Source: Uliginosibacterium sp.
GTDB lineage: Bacteria > Pseudomonadota > Gammaproteobacteria > Burkholderiales > Rhodocyclaceae
Assembly: GCA_016718265.1 (NCBI GenBank)
Contig: JADKDZ010000005.1
Span: forward strand, 310,001-374,000
Length of the DNA: 64,000 bases
Direction: 5' to 3'
The notes under the pieces are model-generated. The model saw only the letters and a list, made by a program, of their open reading frames with translations. It had not been told where the DNA came from and made no database searches. This document shows positions 26,417 to 36,926 of this stretch, in pieces (the stretch's first letter is position 1; each line of letters starts with the position of its first letter). Made by a program: the position numbers and the translations under genes.

Positions 26417-26778
26417 CAAGAATCAACTGAAAATTCAAAGAGAAGACTGACCGGACCATACAGCTTGACTGTCCGCCTATAGTCGACATGCATGCTGGCC
26501 CGACCGTTGTCTTTCGTCACTTCAATCATCTGTCGGTCAACCGAAGTAATGTCATCCACATCGGCAAAGCGCTGAAATGCATTGCGAAACTCCGTCGGAG
26601 ACGCGGCTACATCCGTGCCGGAAATCACCTTGGAGAAGGCTTTCTTGACCGCAAAGTACTCGGCGTACACCGGCACCACTTTCAGGCCAAGGACCAGCAG
26701 CGCCATCAGAATAGCGCCGACAATTAACACCGAAACCAGCGAGAAACCACTCTGACGTTTCATCTCCCCCCCCTTCAT
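26416..26778 (-). CDS. DUF4845 domain membrane protein
   Basis: 120 residues with an N-terminal membrane segment (about 12-34: FSLVSVLIVGAILMALLVLG) preceded by a basic, pilin-like MKRQSGFSL, then a small periplasmic domain (VPVYAEYFAVKKAF, DVDDITSVDRQMIEV). DUF4845 proteins occur between lepB and rnc in betaproteobacteria; their role is unknown. The ATG 26778 start overlaps the lepB stop as ATGA, favouring coupling; ATG 26763 is an alternative. Confidence 0.88.
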   Translation of the reverse strand: MKGGEMKRQSGFSLVSVLIVGAILMALLVLGLKVVPVYAEYFAVKKAFSKVISGTDVAASPTEFRNAFQRFADVDDITSVDRQMIEVTKDNGRASMHVDYRRTVKLYGPVSLLFEFSVDS

Positions 26779-27593
26779 TTGAAATGACCAAGCCGGTCAA
26801 ACTGAATTCCCTTGGGCGGAACAATAGCATCCGCATGGAACCAAATGAAAAATGCGCGACCAACGACGTTCTGATCCGGTACGAAGCCCCAGAACCGGGA
26901 GTCGGCACTCTGATCCCGATTGTCTCCCATGACGAAATAGTGGCCGGGCGGCACCTGGCAGACCACGCCTTCCAGCGAATGCGTGCAATTTCCAGCGTAT
27001 GGATGCGGCGCGCGCTGGATGTCTGGCACAAACGATGGCGTGTCTTTGTCGTTCAAAATCGAGTGGGGGGCGCCGTCCAGTGTCTCGGCATACCGGTCGG
27101 ACAAGTATTGTTTCTCGGGGTGCCGATATTGCTCTTGCGGTTCACTAGCGATCGTCTGCCCGTTAATGATCAGTTTCTTGTGAAGGTACTCGATCCTGTC
27201 ACCAGGCAGCCCGACAACCCGCTTGATGTAATTCTGGCTAGGGTCAAGCGGGTAACGAAACACCATCACATCGCCACGTTTAGGCTGGTCAATGTCGACA
27301 AGTTTCTTGTTCAGAACTGGCAGACGAATCCCGTATGCGTACTTATTCACCAGGATGAAATCTCCGACCAGCAGGGTCGGCACCATGGACTCCGAGGGAA
27401 TACGGAAGGGCTCAAGCCAGAAGGAGCGCAGCAGAAAAATCGGCAATATCACCGGAAAAAAGCTTGCTCCATACTCGACCCACCACGGATCTTTGCTCCC
27501 TTTCGCACGTCGCTTGCGCGTCACCAGTACATCGTAGAACCACAAGCAGCCCGTTGCGATCGAAAGCACAAACAAAATCAAAGCAAAGTCCAC
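26775..27593 (-). CDS. lepB: Signal peptidase I
   Basis: Cleaves signal peptides at the periplasmic face. 272 residues with two N-terminal hydrophobic segments (about 2-20 and 45-62), then the catalytic Ser in PSESMVPTLLVGD, the catalytic Lys in YIKRVVGLPGD, and the late GHYFVMGDNRDQSADSR box. The start codon is GTG 27593 with a GGGGG run just upstream. It lies 25 nt after lepA. Confidence 0.97.
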   Translation of the reverse strand: MDFALILFVLSIATGCLWFYDVLVTRKRRAKGSKDPWWVEYGASFFPVILPIFLLRSFWLEPFRIPSESMVPTLLVGDFILVNKYAYGIRLPVLNKKLVDIDQPKRGDVMVFRYPLDPSQNYIKRVVGLPGDRIEYLHKKLIINGQTIASEPQEQYRHPEKQYLSDRYAETLDGAPHSILNDKDTPSFVPDIQRAPHPYAGNCTHSLEGVVCQVPPGHYFVMGDNRDQSADSRFWGFVPDQNVVGRAFFIWFHADAIVPPKGIQFDRLGHFK

Positions 27594-27618
27594 ATAACCC
27601 CCAAGGGAAAGATGACGC

Positions 27619-29412
<1,794 letters not shown>

Positions 29413-29493
29413 GGGTGACAAAAAAGACCAGATCCTGTGAGGTTAAGCTGCGGCCAACCCGTGATTATAATCGACCCGATCAGTTCCGAGAAA

Positions 29494-30903
29494 TCACAGC
29501 GCAGGAAGTCGCATCGCGACAAAACTTTGCGCTTCCCCTCTTCTCACCAATAGCGTGACGGCACGACCCTTGGCCATGGCATTGACGGTGCGGTTCAGTT
29601 GCTCGGCTGACATCACCTCGGAATACGCACCTGCGACGATGAGGCCTGTAATCAAGTCACCGGGTCGCAATTCCGCCCGCGATGCAACGCCAGCGACTTC
29701 GTTGATCAACGCTCCGCGCTCCACGCCCGCCTCTCTTTTCTGCTCGCGACTCGGCTCTTGAAGCACCAGACCCAGCGCGTTTGCGCCCCGAGGCATGGCC
29801 GCCACAGCCCGGACAGGCTTCAATGCTTCTTCGGGAAACACGCCTACCTGAATGAGACTCTCTCGCTGCTCGCCGCCCCGCCAGTACTGAACCTTCACCT
29901 GAGCGCCCGGGAGCGTCGAACCGACAATCCTCGGCAAATCGTTCGAGCTGGCAACCGTTTTGACCCCAAAACGCGAAATCACGTCGCCTACGCGTAATCC
30001 GGCTCGAAATGCCGGGCTGTCGCGTTCGACAAAGCCAATCAACGCCCCCTCGGCCGCGGGCACCCGCAGGCTTTCCGCCATGTCGAAAGTCACTTCCTGG
30101 ACCTGAACGCCGATACGGCCTCTGCGGACGGTGCCAAACTGCCGCAGCTGCTCGGCCACATCGACGGCAACGTCGATCGGAATCGAGAACGACAGGCCCA
30201 TAAATCCGCCTGTCTGGCTGTATATCTGGGAGTTTACGCCAACGACCTCGCCTTTCAGGTTGAATAGCGGTCCGCCGGAATTTCCTGGATTGATGGCGAC
30301 ATCCGTTTGGATGAAGGGCACAACCCCCTCGTCCGGAAGCCAGCGCTCCTTTGCGCTGACAATCCCCGCTGTCACACTACTTTCAAACCCGAAAGGCGAG
30401 CCAATCGCCAGCACCCAGTCACCGACCCGTAGGCGAGACGGATCGCCCAGGCTTGCTCTCAGGAGCCCCTTTGCCTCGACCTTCAGCAGCGCGATATCAG
30501 TCCGCTTATCCAACCCAACGAGACGTGCAACACGCTCCCTGCGGTCAGCAAACCTCACCAGTATCTCGTCCGCGCCATCGACAACGTGCGCATTGGTCAG
30601 AATCAGCCCGTCGGACCCCCACGTGAAACCAGACCCTTGAGCCGGTCCATCTTCGTCCGGTTCTTCTGGTAAGTCGCGATCTCCGCGCTGAAAGCGCTTC
30701 AGCCATTCTGGTAGACCGCTCAAATCGGGGGAACTGCGAAATACCGGCCCTTTCTTGGACAGCATCACCTTCGAAGCACTGATATTGACGACGACCGAGG
30801 CCTGTTTCTCGACAAGCGGAGCAAACTCTGGCAGCCCGCCTGCCCGTGCACTGACATGGCCCGAGAATAACAACGCGAAAACCGCGATAAGGCGCAAGAT
30901 CAT
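29494..30903 (-). CDS. mucD: DegP/MucD-type periplasmic serine protease (Do family)
   Basis: 469 residues. A signal peptide (1-20) is followed by a trypsin-like domain with His106 (LTNAHVV), Asp136 (TDIALLK) and Ser209 (NPGNSGGPL), and then two PDZ domains (VQEVTFDMAESLRVP; VERGALINEVAGVASRAEL). It degrades or refolds misfolded envelope proteins. It is the last gene of the rpoE-rseA-rseB-rseC operon, the layout of algU-mucABCD in Pseudomonas. The ATG 30903 overlaps the rseC stop (ATGA). Confidence 0.95.
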   Translation of the reverse strand: MILRLIAVFALLFSGHVSARAGGLPEFAPLVEKQASVVVNISASKVMLSKKGPVFRSSPDLSGLPEWLKRFQRGDRDLPEEPDEDGPAQGSGFTWGSDGLILTNAHVVDGADEILVRFADRRERVARLVGLDKRTDIALLKVEAKGLLRASLGDPSRLRVGDWVLAIGSPFGFESSVTAGIVSAKERWLPDEGVVPFIQTDVAINPGNSGGPLFNLKGEVVGVNSQIYSQTGGFMGLSFSIPIDVAVDVAEQLRQFGTVRRGRIGVQVQEVTFDMAESLRVPAAEGALIGFVERDSPAFRAGLRVGDVISRFGVKTVASSNDLPRIVGSTLPGAQVKVQYWRGGEQRESLIQVGVFPEEALKPVRAVAAMPRGANALGLVLQEPSREQKREAGVERGALINEVAGVASRAELRPGDLITGLIVAGAYSEVMSAEQLNRTVNAMAKGRAVTLLVRRGEAQSFVAMRLPAL

Positions 30904-31307
30904 GCTCGCGTGACACGCACAATACGTGGTCTTGTTATGGCAACCAAGCCCGTTCTCATCGCAAAAGCACTGGCTCCGAGCGCCAAGCCGCCCCCGAGCA
31001 GGCACGCGACGAAAAGTGCGAGATCGGAGAATTGGAGAAACTTTCCCACCGTCGCGCCCGCGAGTATTCCACACAGCGGCAGCAAGTAACCTAATGCAGC
31101 CGCGCGCCACGCACCGCCCTCCGGCACTTCCAACTCGACAGCTTCTCCAGGGCCTGCTGCGACGCCGTTGGCCAAGGTGTAAGTCTGGCAGCCAGCCGTT
31201 ACGCCGCAACCACCCGCTTCACTGCACCGCCCACACCCGGAAGCGCGCATCACACTCACTATTGCGGAATCTCCGCAGACTTCGGTCACTGTACCGTGAA
31301 TCAACAT
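30900..31307 (-). CDS. rseC: SoxR-reducing system / sigma-E positive regulator RseC (MucC)
   Basis: An inner-membrane protein of 135 residues. A cysteine-rich N-terminus (SGCGRCSEAGGCGVTAGC) is followed by two membrane spans (about 71-90 and 95-115), the RseC/MucC layout. The start was placed at ATG 31307 (MLIHGTVTE) because GGAG is 8 nt upstream; ATG 31313 is too close to it. The family affects sigma-E activity and, in E. coli, reduction of SoxR; the cysteines may hold a cluster. Confidence 0.9.
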   Translation of the reverse strand: MLIHGTVTEVCGDSAIVSVMRASGCGRCSEAGGCGVTAGCQTYTLANGVAAGPGEAVELEVPEGGAWRAAALGYLLPLCGILAGATVGKFLQFSDLALFVACLLGGGLALGASAFAMRTGLVAITRPRIVRVTRA

Positions 31308-31329
31308 ATCCATCGCTCCGTTGCATGTG

Positions 31330-32292
31330 CTACTTCTTTTTGGGTTCGACACCTTCCGCCACCCGGCGGATCGCTGCCTCGGGGACTTCACCCAAAACGG
31401 TTACCAAGTGATGGCTCACGATACGGCGCATGATATTTGTCGCGCCAACCGCACTCACGCCGGGTTCCGGTATTCCGGCTTGTGACGATTGCGGCTCGAT
31501 AAACACCGAGATATTTGCCAGGCCATCCGTCAAGGTCAGATGCAACGTGTCATGACCATCCTTGCGCATAACGCGCTTGTTCAGCGCCACAGGTCGATAA
31601 CCAACGGGTAAGCCACGCAAGGCCCAAGGCAACTCCTCGACTCGCAATTCATTCCCTCGTGCATCAAGCACCTGCCAAGCCTCGCTTACCACCGTTCGCG
31701 GCTTGATCCGCTCCCGCTCAAACGGAATGCTTTGTGCGATCTCGGTAAAGGCGAATTGCTCAATCACCTGCCCGCGATCATTCACCATGCGCGCTTTAAG
31801 AAGAAGTCCGGTAGCCAAATCGGCCCAGAACTGATGGCCGTACCGCATGTCATCGCGCGGCTCAAGCAGCACGGTCTGCGTATCACGCCCCGCCACCCGG
31901 ACAACAGCTCCGAGGCGAACATTGTAGTAGTCTCCCAGCGTTGTGGCTTTTGTCGCCAGCGAACCGGGGAAACGCCCCGAACTCGCGCGGTCAATCACCA
32001 CGACTTTGTCTGCGGGCAGAAAACATTGCACCTCATCGTTATTGCGCAGCACTTCACGCGGCGTACCGTCAAGGGTTTCAAGCCGCTCATGCTCACCCGC
32101 GGCGTCAACAAAGTGCGTGATACGGGAAAGTTCGGTACGCACGCCCGTCTGGTACAAAAAAACACCGGAGTAATTGAGATTTCTGGCCGCCGTACTCATC
32201 CGCTGCAGCCAAGACAACGCGTCTTGTCCCAGCGCCACGGAACAAAGACAGCACGACCAGCCGATCAACAGAAGTATTCTTGCTACTCTCAT
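31330..32292 (-). CDS. rseB: Sigma-E regulator RseB (MucB)
   Basis: A periplasmic protein that binds the anti-sigma factor RseA and shields it from DegS until lipoproteins or LPS accumulate. 320 residues: a signal peptide (about 1-22), a LolA-like N-terminal domain (ALSWLQRMSTAARNLNYSGV, FVDAAGEHERLETLDG) and a smaller C-terminal domain (LPWALRGLPVGY). The start overlaps rseA by 4 nt (ATGA). Confidence 0.95.
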   Translation of the reverse strand: MRVARILLLIGWSCCLCSVALGQDALSWLQRMSTAARNLNYSGVFLYQTGVRTELSRITHFVDAAGEHERLETLDGTPREVLRNNDEVQCFLPADKVVVIDRASSGRFPGSLATKATTLGDYYNVRLGAVVRVAGRDTQTVLLEPRDDMRYGHQFWADLATGLLLKARMVNDRGQVIEQFAFTEIAQSIPFERERIKPRTVVSEAWQVLDARGNELRVEELPWALRGLPVGYRPVALNKRVMRKDGHDTLHLTLTDGLANISVFIEPQSSQAGIPEPGVSAVGATNIMRRIVSHHLVTVLGEVPEAAIRRVAEGVEPKKK

Positions 32293-32819
32293 TTACCCAG
32301 ATCCTGCTGATCATCCCCGACAGTACGGATGTAGTGCGCCACATCTGCCATCGGCGCTCCGACACTAGACGCTTGATGTGCCATCAGATATGCCTTGTCC
32401 GCAACGCGCATGCGAGACGCGATGATCGGCAGAGCGGCATTGCTCTGGTCAGCCGCTACTGGGACTGAGGTGGGAAACTGCGCGCGGTTCACGCTGCCCA
32501 ACCATACGGAAGACGCCATCCAAGCAGCGACAACAACCCCCGATACCGCTGCGGCCACAGGCATCCATTGCGAAGAATATGCGCGTAGTACGCGACGCTT
32601 CGGTGCTTGCGGGGCCATTACAACCGGTTCCGTCTCAAGCGATTTCATGACTCGAGAGGTAAAATCTGCCGACAGTACGGGATCCCCTCGAAGAATGTCG
32701 CCGATCAACCAGGTCACTTCACATGCGCTACCCTGCTCACCTGCAACTTCCGACACCGACCGTTCGGACAAATCGGAATGCTCGCCATCACACCAGGCCG
32801 ACAACTGCTCATTCAACAT
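32289..32819 (-). CDS. rseA: Anti-sigma-E factor RseA (MucA)
   Basis: 176 residues. The N-terminal cytoplasmic domain that binds RpoE is recognisable by LNEQLSAWCDGEHSD and TWLIGDILRGDP. One membrane span lies at about 85-105, followed by a periplasmic segment that would bind RseB. The start ATG 32819 is 2 nt after the rpoE stop, with GAGGTGG about 6 nt upstream. In this family stress-triggered proteolysis releases the sigma factor. Confidence 0.93.
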   Translation of the reverse strand: MLNEQLSAWCDGEHSDLSERSVSEVAGEQGSACEVTWLIGDILRGDPVLSADFTSRVMKSLETEPVVMAPQAPKRRVLRAYSSQWMPVAAAVSGVVVAAWMASSVWLGSVNRAQFPTSVPVAADQSNAALPIIASRMRVADKAYLMAHQASSVGAPMADVAHYIRTVGDDQQDLGK

Positions 32820-32821
32820 GA

Positions 32822-33421
32822 TCACCACCTCTTGTCCGGCGCCACATCCAACAGTGGTCTGAGTTTGGCCGAAATAGCTTCCCGCGCCCTGAAAATGCGG
32901 GACCTTACAGTCCCGATCGGGCAATTCATGACTTCCGCGATTTCGTCATAACTCAAACCGTCTATCTCGCGCAGCGTAACCGCCGTGCGCAAATCCTCAG
33001 GTAAAGCCTCAATCGCCGCATTTACCGTTCTGGCAATTTGCTGCGTATGCAGCAAGCGCTCGGGCGTATCGATCTCGCGCAATAGGCTCGCGTCGTCAAA
33101 TCCCTCAGCATCCTCGATCTCGAACTCTGTCGTTGTCGGTGCTCGGCGCCCCTGTGCCACCAGGTAGTTTTTAGCGGTATTGATCCCAATCCTGTAGAGC
33201 CAGGTATAGAACGCGCTATCGCCACGAAAATTCGCGAGCGCGCGATATGCCTTGATAAAAGCCTCTTGCGTCACATCTTCCACTTCCGCCGGATCCCGAA
33301 TCATGCGAGACAGCAAACGGGCGAGCTTGCGCTGATACTTGGCCACCAGCAGCCCGAAGGCTTTCTGGTCACCACGCTGTGCCTTCTCGACCAGTTGCTG
33401 ATCAAATTCTCTGTCGCCCAT
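32822..33421 (-). CDS. rpoE: RNA polymerase sigma-E factor (RpoE/AlgU)
   Basis: An ECF sigma factor of 199 residues. Region 2 (ARLLSRMIRDPAEVEDVTQE, FRGDSAFYTWLYRIGINTAK) and region 4 (LREIDGLSYDEIAEVMNCP, GTVRSRIFRARE) are both clear. It directs the envelope-stress regulon. The start is ATG 33421 (MGDREFDQQL) with GGAG 4-5 nt upstream; a TTG codon at 33430 is an alternative. A sigma-E-like promoter lies upstream, suggesting autoregulation. Confidence 0.97.
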   Translation of the reverse strand: MGDREFDQQLVEKAQRGDQKAFGLLVAKYQRKLARLLSRMIRDPAEVEDVTQEAFIKAYRALANFRGDSAFYTWLYRIGINTAKNYLVAQGRRAPTTTEFEIEDAEGFDDASLLREIDTPERLLHTQQIARTVNAAIEALPEDLRTAVTLREIDGLSYDEIAEVMNCPIGTVRSRIFRAREAISAKLRPLLDVAPDKRW

Positions 33422-33500
33422 CGACTCCAACCACGTTTCAGATCGAGGCGAACCTGCCCCGCGCGGGAGTATAGCCGAAGCGACCTTAAGGACCTTTTGC

Positions 33501-33528
33501 TGAGACCGCAGCTTGCGCGAGGAAGTTC
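33501..33528 (-). promoter_or_regulatory. Candidate sigma-E-dependent promoter of rpoE
   Basis: On the minus strand, GAACTT (33528-33523), a 17 nt spacer and TCTCA (33505-33501) resemble the sigma-E consensus (GAACTT, about 16-17 nt, TCTGA). It lies about 80 nt upstream of the rpoE start, as expected for the known autoregulated promoter of this operon. Confidence 0.55.
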
Positions 33529-33621
33529 ATAGCCGCCAAAGAAGATTCGCACAACGCTTGGCCCGGGGCCGCCAGAGGGCTACGATTCACCTCTACCCCC
33601 GAAAATAACAAGGAACACACC

Positions 33622-35229
33622 TTGGAGTCGTTTGATGTTTTGATTATCGGCAGCGGTCTTGCCGGGCAGTCCTTGGCGCTGCGTCTTGCGGCAACTCATC
33701 GAATCGCGTTGGTGAGCAAACGACAGCTCGAGGATGGCGCAAGCGCCTGGGCACAAGGTGGCATCGCTGCGGTAATCGATCCGACAGATTCTGTCGGTGC
33801 GCATTATGCAGACACGCAAATCGCTGGCGCCGGACTCTGCGATCCGAAAGCTACCCATTTTGTTGTCGAGCACGGTGCCGCAGCGATCCAATGGTTGCGC
33901 GACCAAGGCGTTCCGTTCACACCGGACGCAGACACTGCGTGGGGCATGCATTTGACGCGTGAAGGGGGGCACAGCCACAGACGCATCGTGCACGTAGCAG
34001 ATGCGACCGGAGCCGCGGTTCAAGAGACCCTGATGGATAGGGTACGCAAACATCCCAACATCCAGATTCTCGAGAACCATGTAGCCATCGACTTGATCGT
34101 CGGGCACAAGATTGGAAGGGTCGAGGCGGGCTGTCTCGGCGCATATCTTCTCGATCGCAGCTCTGGCAAAGTCTCGCCATTCGGCGCTTCACACACGATC
34201 CTTGCTACGGGTGGCGCTGGCAAGGTCTATCTCTACACCACAAACCCGGATACGGCGACAGGCGATGGCATTGCCATGGCATGGCGCGCTGGCTGTCGCG
34301 TCTCGAACATGGAGTTCATCCAGTTTCACCCGACCTGCCTGTATCACCCGCAGGCAAAGTCCTTCCTGATTTCTGAAGCGGTGCGCGGGGAAGGGGGCAT
34401 ACTCCGGCTCGCTGACGGAACACGCTTCATGCCAAAACACGACCCCCGGGCGGAGCTTGCGCCGCGTGATGTCGTCGCCCGCGCCATCGACTTTGAAATG
34501 AAAAAACGTGGCCTTGATAGCGTTTTTCTGGACATCAGCCATAAGCCCGCAGCGTTCCTGCAGGAGCACTTCCCAACCATATCGGCCAGATGTCTTGAGC
34601 TGGGTATCGACATCACGAAGCAACCCATCCCAGTCGTCCCGGCTGCCCACTATACCTGTGGCGGAGTGTTGATAGATATCCGCTCACGTACCGACTTACC
34701 GGGCTTGTATGCTATTGGCGAAACGTCGTACTCGGGACTGCATGGTGCCAACCGTCTGGCAAGCAATTCGCTGCTGGAATGCGTGGTCTTTGCCGAATCC
34801 GCAGCACAAGATATCCGTGCGAATCCGCGCCCAAGGCCGGACACCCTCCCAGCATGGGACGAAAGCAGGGTGTCTGACGCGGACGAAGAAGTAGTCATTT
34901 CCCACAACTGGGAAGAGTTGCGGCGATTCATGTGGGACTATGTCGGAATTGTACGAACCAACAAGCGACTGGAGCGGGCACAACACCGCATCAAGCTTCT
35001 CAGCTCGGAGATCAACGACTACTACGCAAATTTCCGCGTCAGCAACGATCTGATCGAGTTACGAAACCTCGTTACGTCTGCTGATTTGATCGTGCGCAGC
35101 GCGATGCGGCGAAAGGAGAGTCGGGGTCTGCATTTCAGCAAGGATTACCCCCAAATGGCGGCCAATCCCAAGCCAACCATACTCTATAACCCACACTGGC
35201 CAAAAACCCTTACGCGCTGGAACACATAA
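33622..35229 (+). CDS. nadB: L-aspartate oxidase
   Basis: A flavoenzyme that oxidises L-aspartate to iminoaspartate, the first step of NAD synthesis. 535 residues: FDVLIIGSGLAGQSLAL (FAD-binding Rossmann), ASAWAQGGIAAV, HTILATGGAGKVY and the catalytic region EFIQFHPTCLY, then a C-terminal helical domain. The start codon is TTG 33622, with AAGGAA 8 nt upstream and no nearby ATG in frame. It diverges from rpoE; its 3' end overlaps the convergent ygfX-like gene by 20 nt. Confidence 0.97.
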   Translation: MESFDVLIIGSGLAGQSLALRLAATHRIALVSKRQLEDGASAWAQGGIAAVIDPTDSVGAHYADTQIAGAGLCDPKATHFVVEHGAAAIQWLRDQGVPFTPDADTAWGMHLTREGGHSHRRIVHVADATGAAVQETLMDRVRKHPNIQILENHVAIDLIVGHKIGRVEAGCLGAYLLDRSSGKVSPFGASHTILATGGAGKVYLYTTNPDTATGDGIAMAWRAGCRVSNMEFIQFHPTCLYHPQAKSFLISEAVRGEGGILRLADGTRFMPKHDPRAELAPRDVVARAIDFEMKKRGLDSVFLDISHKPAAFLQEHFPTISARCLELGIDITKQPIPVVPAAHYTCGGVLIDIRSRTDLPGLYAIGETSYSGLHGANRLASNSLLECVVFAESAAQDIRANPRPRPDTLPAWDESRVSDADEEVVISHNWEELRRFMWDYVGIVRTNKRLERAQHRIKLLSSEINDYYANFRVSNDLIELRNLVTSADLIVRSAMRRKESRGLHFSKDYPQMAANPKPTILYNPHWPKTLTRWNT

Positions 35230-35635
35230 TCAGGACGCGCAAGTGGCGACGTAATGCACGCCACTCGGCGGCAGCGAAACCATCGCGAAAGAAGCTGGCA
35301 TGCTCCAGTTTACCCGTTGGGCTCAGCCAACTGGCGGACTGCACGCACCCCAGAAAGCACGATTGGGCCACCAGGGTTACAGGCACGCATGGTGTCGAGT
35401 TTGTGCTCATCAGCAATACACCACCATCCGCCTGAAATACCAGGGCACGACACCAGTTCAAATATGCCCTTCTCAGCCCGAGCAAAAGGCTCCCAAAGGC
35501 CAGAGCGCTGAGCACTCCACGCGTCCACACGGGGATTCCATCGCCGAACGCACACACCACTGGCACTATATTCAGTAGCAATAAAAAACCCAGCCACGCC
35601 GGACTGGGTTTTAGTGGAATGCGCATCGGTAGCAT
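35210..35635 (-). CDS. YgfX/CptA-like small membrane protein
   Basis: 141 residues. Two hydrophobic stretches (about 13-32 and 38-56) follow LKPSPAWLG; the end is FFRDGFAAAEWRALRRHLRV, which resembles the C-terminal box of the YgfX/CptA family. In E. coli that protein has been reported as a toxin-like factor acting on the cytoskeleton; I see no antitoxin gene (ygfY/cptB) beside it. Family membership is by eye only. The start ATG 35635 has GAGGAA upstream. A Rho-independent terminator lies inside its first 20 codons. Confidence 0.6.
   Translation of the reverse strand: MLPMRIPLKPSPAWLGFLLLLNIVPVVCAFGDGIPVWTRGVLSALAFGSLLLGLRRAYLNWCRALVFQADGGVLLMSTNSTPCVPVTLVAQSCFLGCVQSASWLSPTGKLEHASFFRDGFAAAEWRALRRHLRVLIMCSSA
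35583..35612 (-). terminator. Rho-independent terminator after fabF, inside the ygfX-like frame
   Basis: On the minus strand AAAACCCAG (35612-... ) pairs with CTGGGTTTT (35593-35585) across a 10 nt loop and runs into TTTTTT. It is about 40 nt beyond the fabF stop, but also covers codons of the following small gene. Confidence 0.75.
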
Positions 35636-35653
35636 GCGTTTCCTCAGCGTCTT

Positions 35654-36892
35654 CTAGACCTTACGGAACACCAAGGTGCTATTCGTACCACCAAAGCCGA
35701 ACGAGTTCGAAATCGCGACCTGAATCGGCATGGCGCGCGCCACATTGGGCACATAGTCAAGATCACACACAGGATCAGGGTTCACCAGATTGATGGTGGG
35801 CGGAGCTATCTGATCACGAATCGCCAAGCATGTGAAGACCGCCTCAATGCCCGCAGCAGCCCCTAACAAGTGGCCGGTCATCGACTTGGTCGAACTCACG
35901 GCAAGCTTGGTCGCGTAGTCTCCAAAACAGCGCTTGACCGCCAGAGTCTCAGCAATATCGCCCAAGCCTGTTGAGGTACCGTGAGCATTAACATAGTTCA
36001 CTTCGTCCAGCGAGGTTCTGCCATTACGCAAAGCATTCGTCATACTACGCGCTGCGCCCTCGCCGCCTTCGGCAGGAGCTGTCACATGGTAGGCATCAGA
36101 ACTCATGCCGTACCCAGCAACCTCCGCGTAGATCTTGGCACCACGCGCCTTGGCGTGCTCGTACTCTTCGAGAACGAGAATCCCGGACCCCTCGCCAAGC
36201 ACGAAGCCATCCCGGCCCACGTCCCAAGGACGGCTGGCAGCCGCGGGATCGTCGTTCCGGGTAGACAGCGCCTTGGCGGAGCAAAAGCCTCCCATCCCTA
36301 GCAGAGAAACCGTCGCTTCGGCACCACCGGCAACCATGATGTCCGCGTCGCCATATTCAATCAGACGCTGCGCCTCACCAATCGCGTGATTCCCCGTTGC
36401 ACAGGCACTCACAGTGGCAAAATTCGGGCCCTGAAAACCGTAGTTGATCGACAGCAGGCCCGAGATCATGTTGATGATCGACCCCGGCACAAAGAAAGGA
36501 GAAATCTTGCGCGCGCCTCCTGCTGCGATCGCATCTTTCGTCTCTTCTATCATCGGCAAACCGCCGATTCCCGACCCAATACAAACGCCGATGCGCTCTG
36601 CATTCTCGGGACGTACGCCAATACCGGCATCCTTGATCGCATCCATGGCTGCAGCCAAGCCATAGTGGATGAAGGTGTCGTAACGACGCGCTTCCTTGGG
36701 TGACAGATAAGCTGCCACATCGAAGTCTTTCACCTCGCCGGCAATCTGCGTGGTGAGCGAACTGGCATCGAAGCGCGTCACGCGCCCGATGCCCGAGCGA
36801 CCATTGACAATGTTGTCCCAAGCAGCAGCGACAGTATTACCGACCGGTGAGACGATGCCCAACCCGGTCACAACAACTCGGCGACGCGTCAA
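35654..36892 (-). CDS. fabF: 3-oxoacyl-[acyl-carrier-protein] synthase II
   Basis: Elongates acyl-ACP with malonyl-ACP in fatty-acid synthesis. 412 residues with the Cys-His-His triad: the cysteine in VSACATGNHAIGEAQRL, the histidines in NAHGTSTGLGD and STKSMTGHLLGAAAG. The start codon is TTG 36892 (LTRRRVVVTGLG), supported by AAGGAG 6 nt upstream. It follows acpP after 34 nt and ends the fab cluster. Confidence 0.97.
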   Translation of the reverse strand: MTRRRVVVTGLGIVSPVGNTVAAAWDNIVNGRSGIGRVTRFDASSLTTQIAGEVKDFDVAAYLSPKEARRYDTFIHYGLAAAMDAIKDAGIGVRPENAERIGVCIGSGIGGLPMIEETKDAIAAGGARKISPFFVPGSIINMISGLLSINYGFQGPNFATVSACATGNHAIGEAQRLIEYGDADIMVAGGAEATVSLLGMGGFCSAKALSTRNDDPAAASRPWDVGRDGFVLGEGSGILVLEEYEHAKARGAKIYAEVAGYGMSSDAYHVTAPAEGGEGAARSMTNALRNGRTSLDEVNYVNAHGTSTGLGDIAETLAVKRCFGDYATKLAVSSTKSMTGHLLGAAAGIEAVFTCLAIRDQIAPPTINLVNPDPVCDLDYVPNVARAMPIQVAISNSFGFGGTNSTLVFRKV

Positions 36893-36926
36893 AGGTCACT
36901 CCTTGTAGCAGTAGAACAACAGCAGA

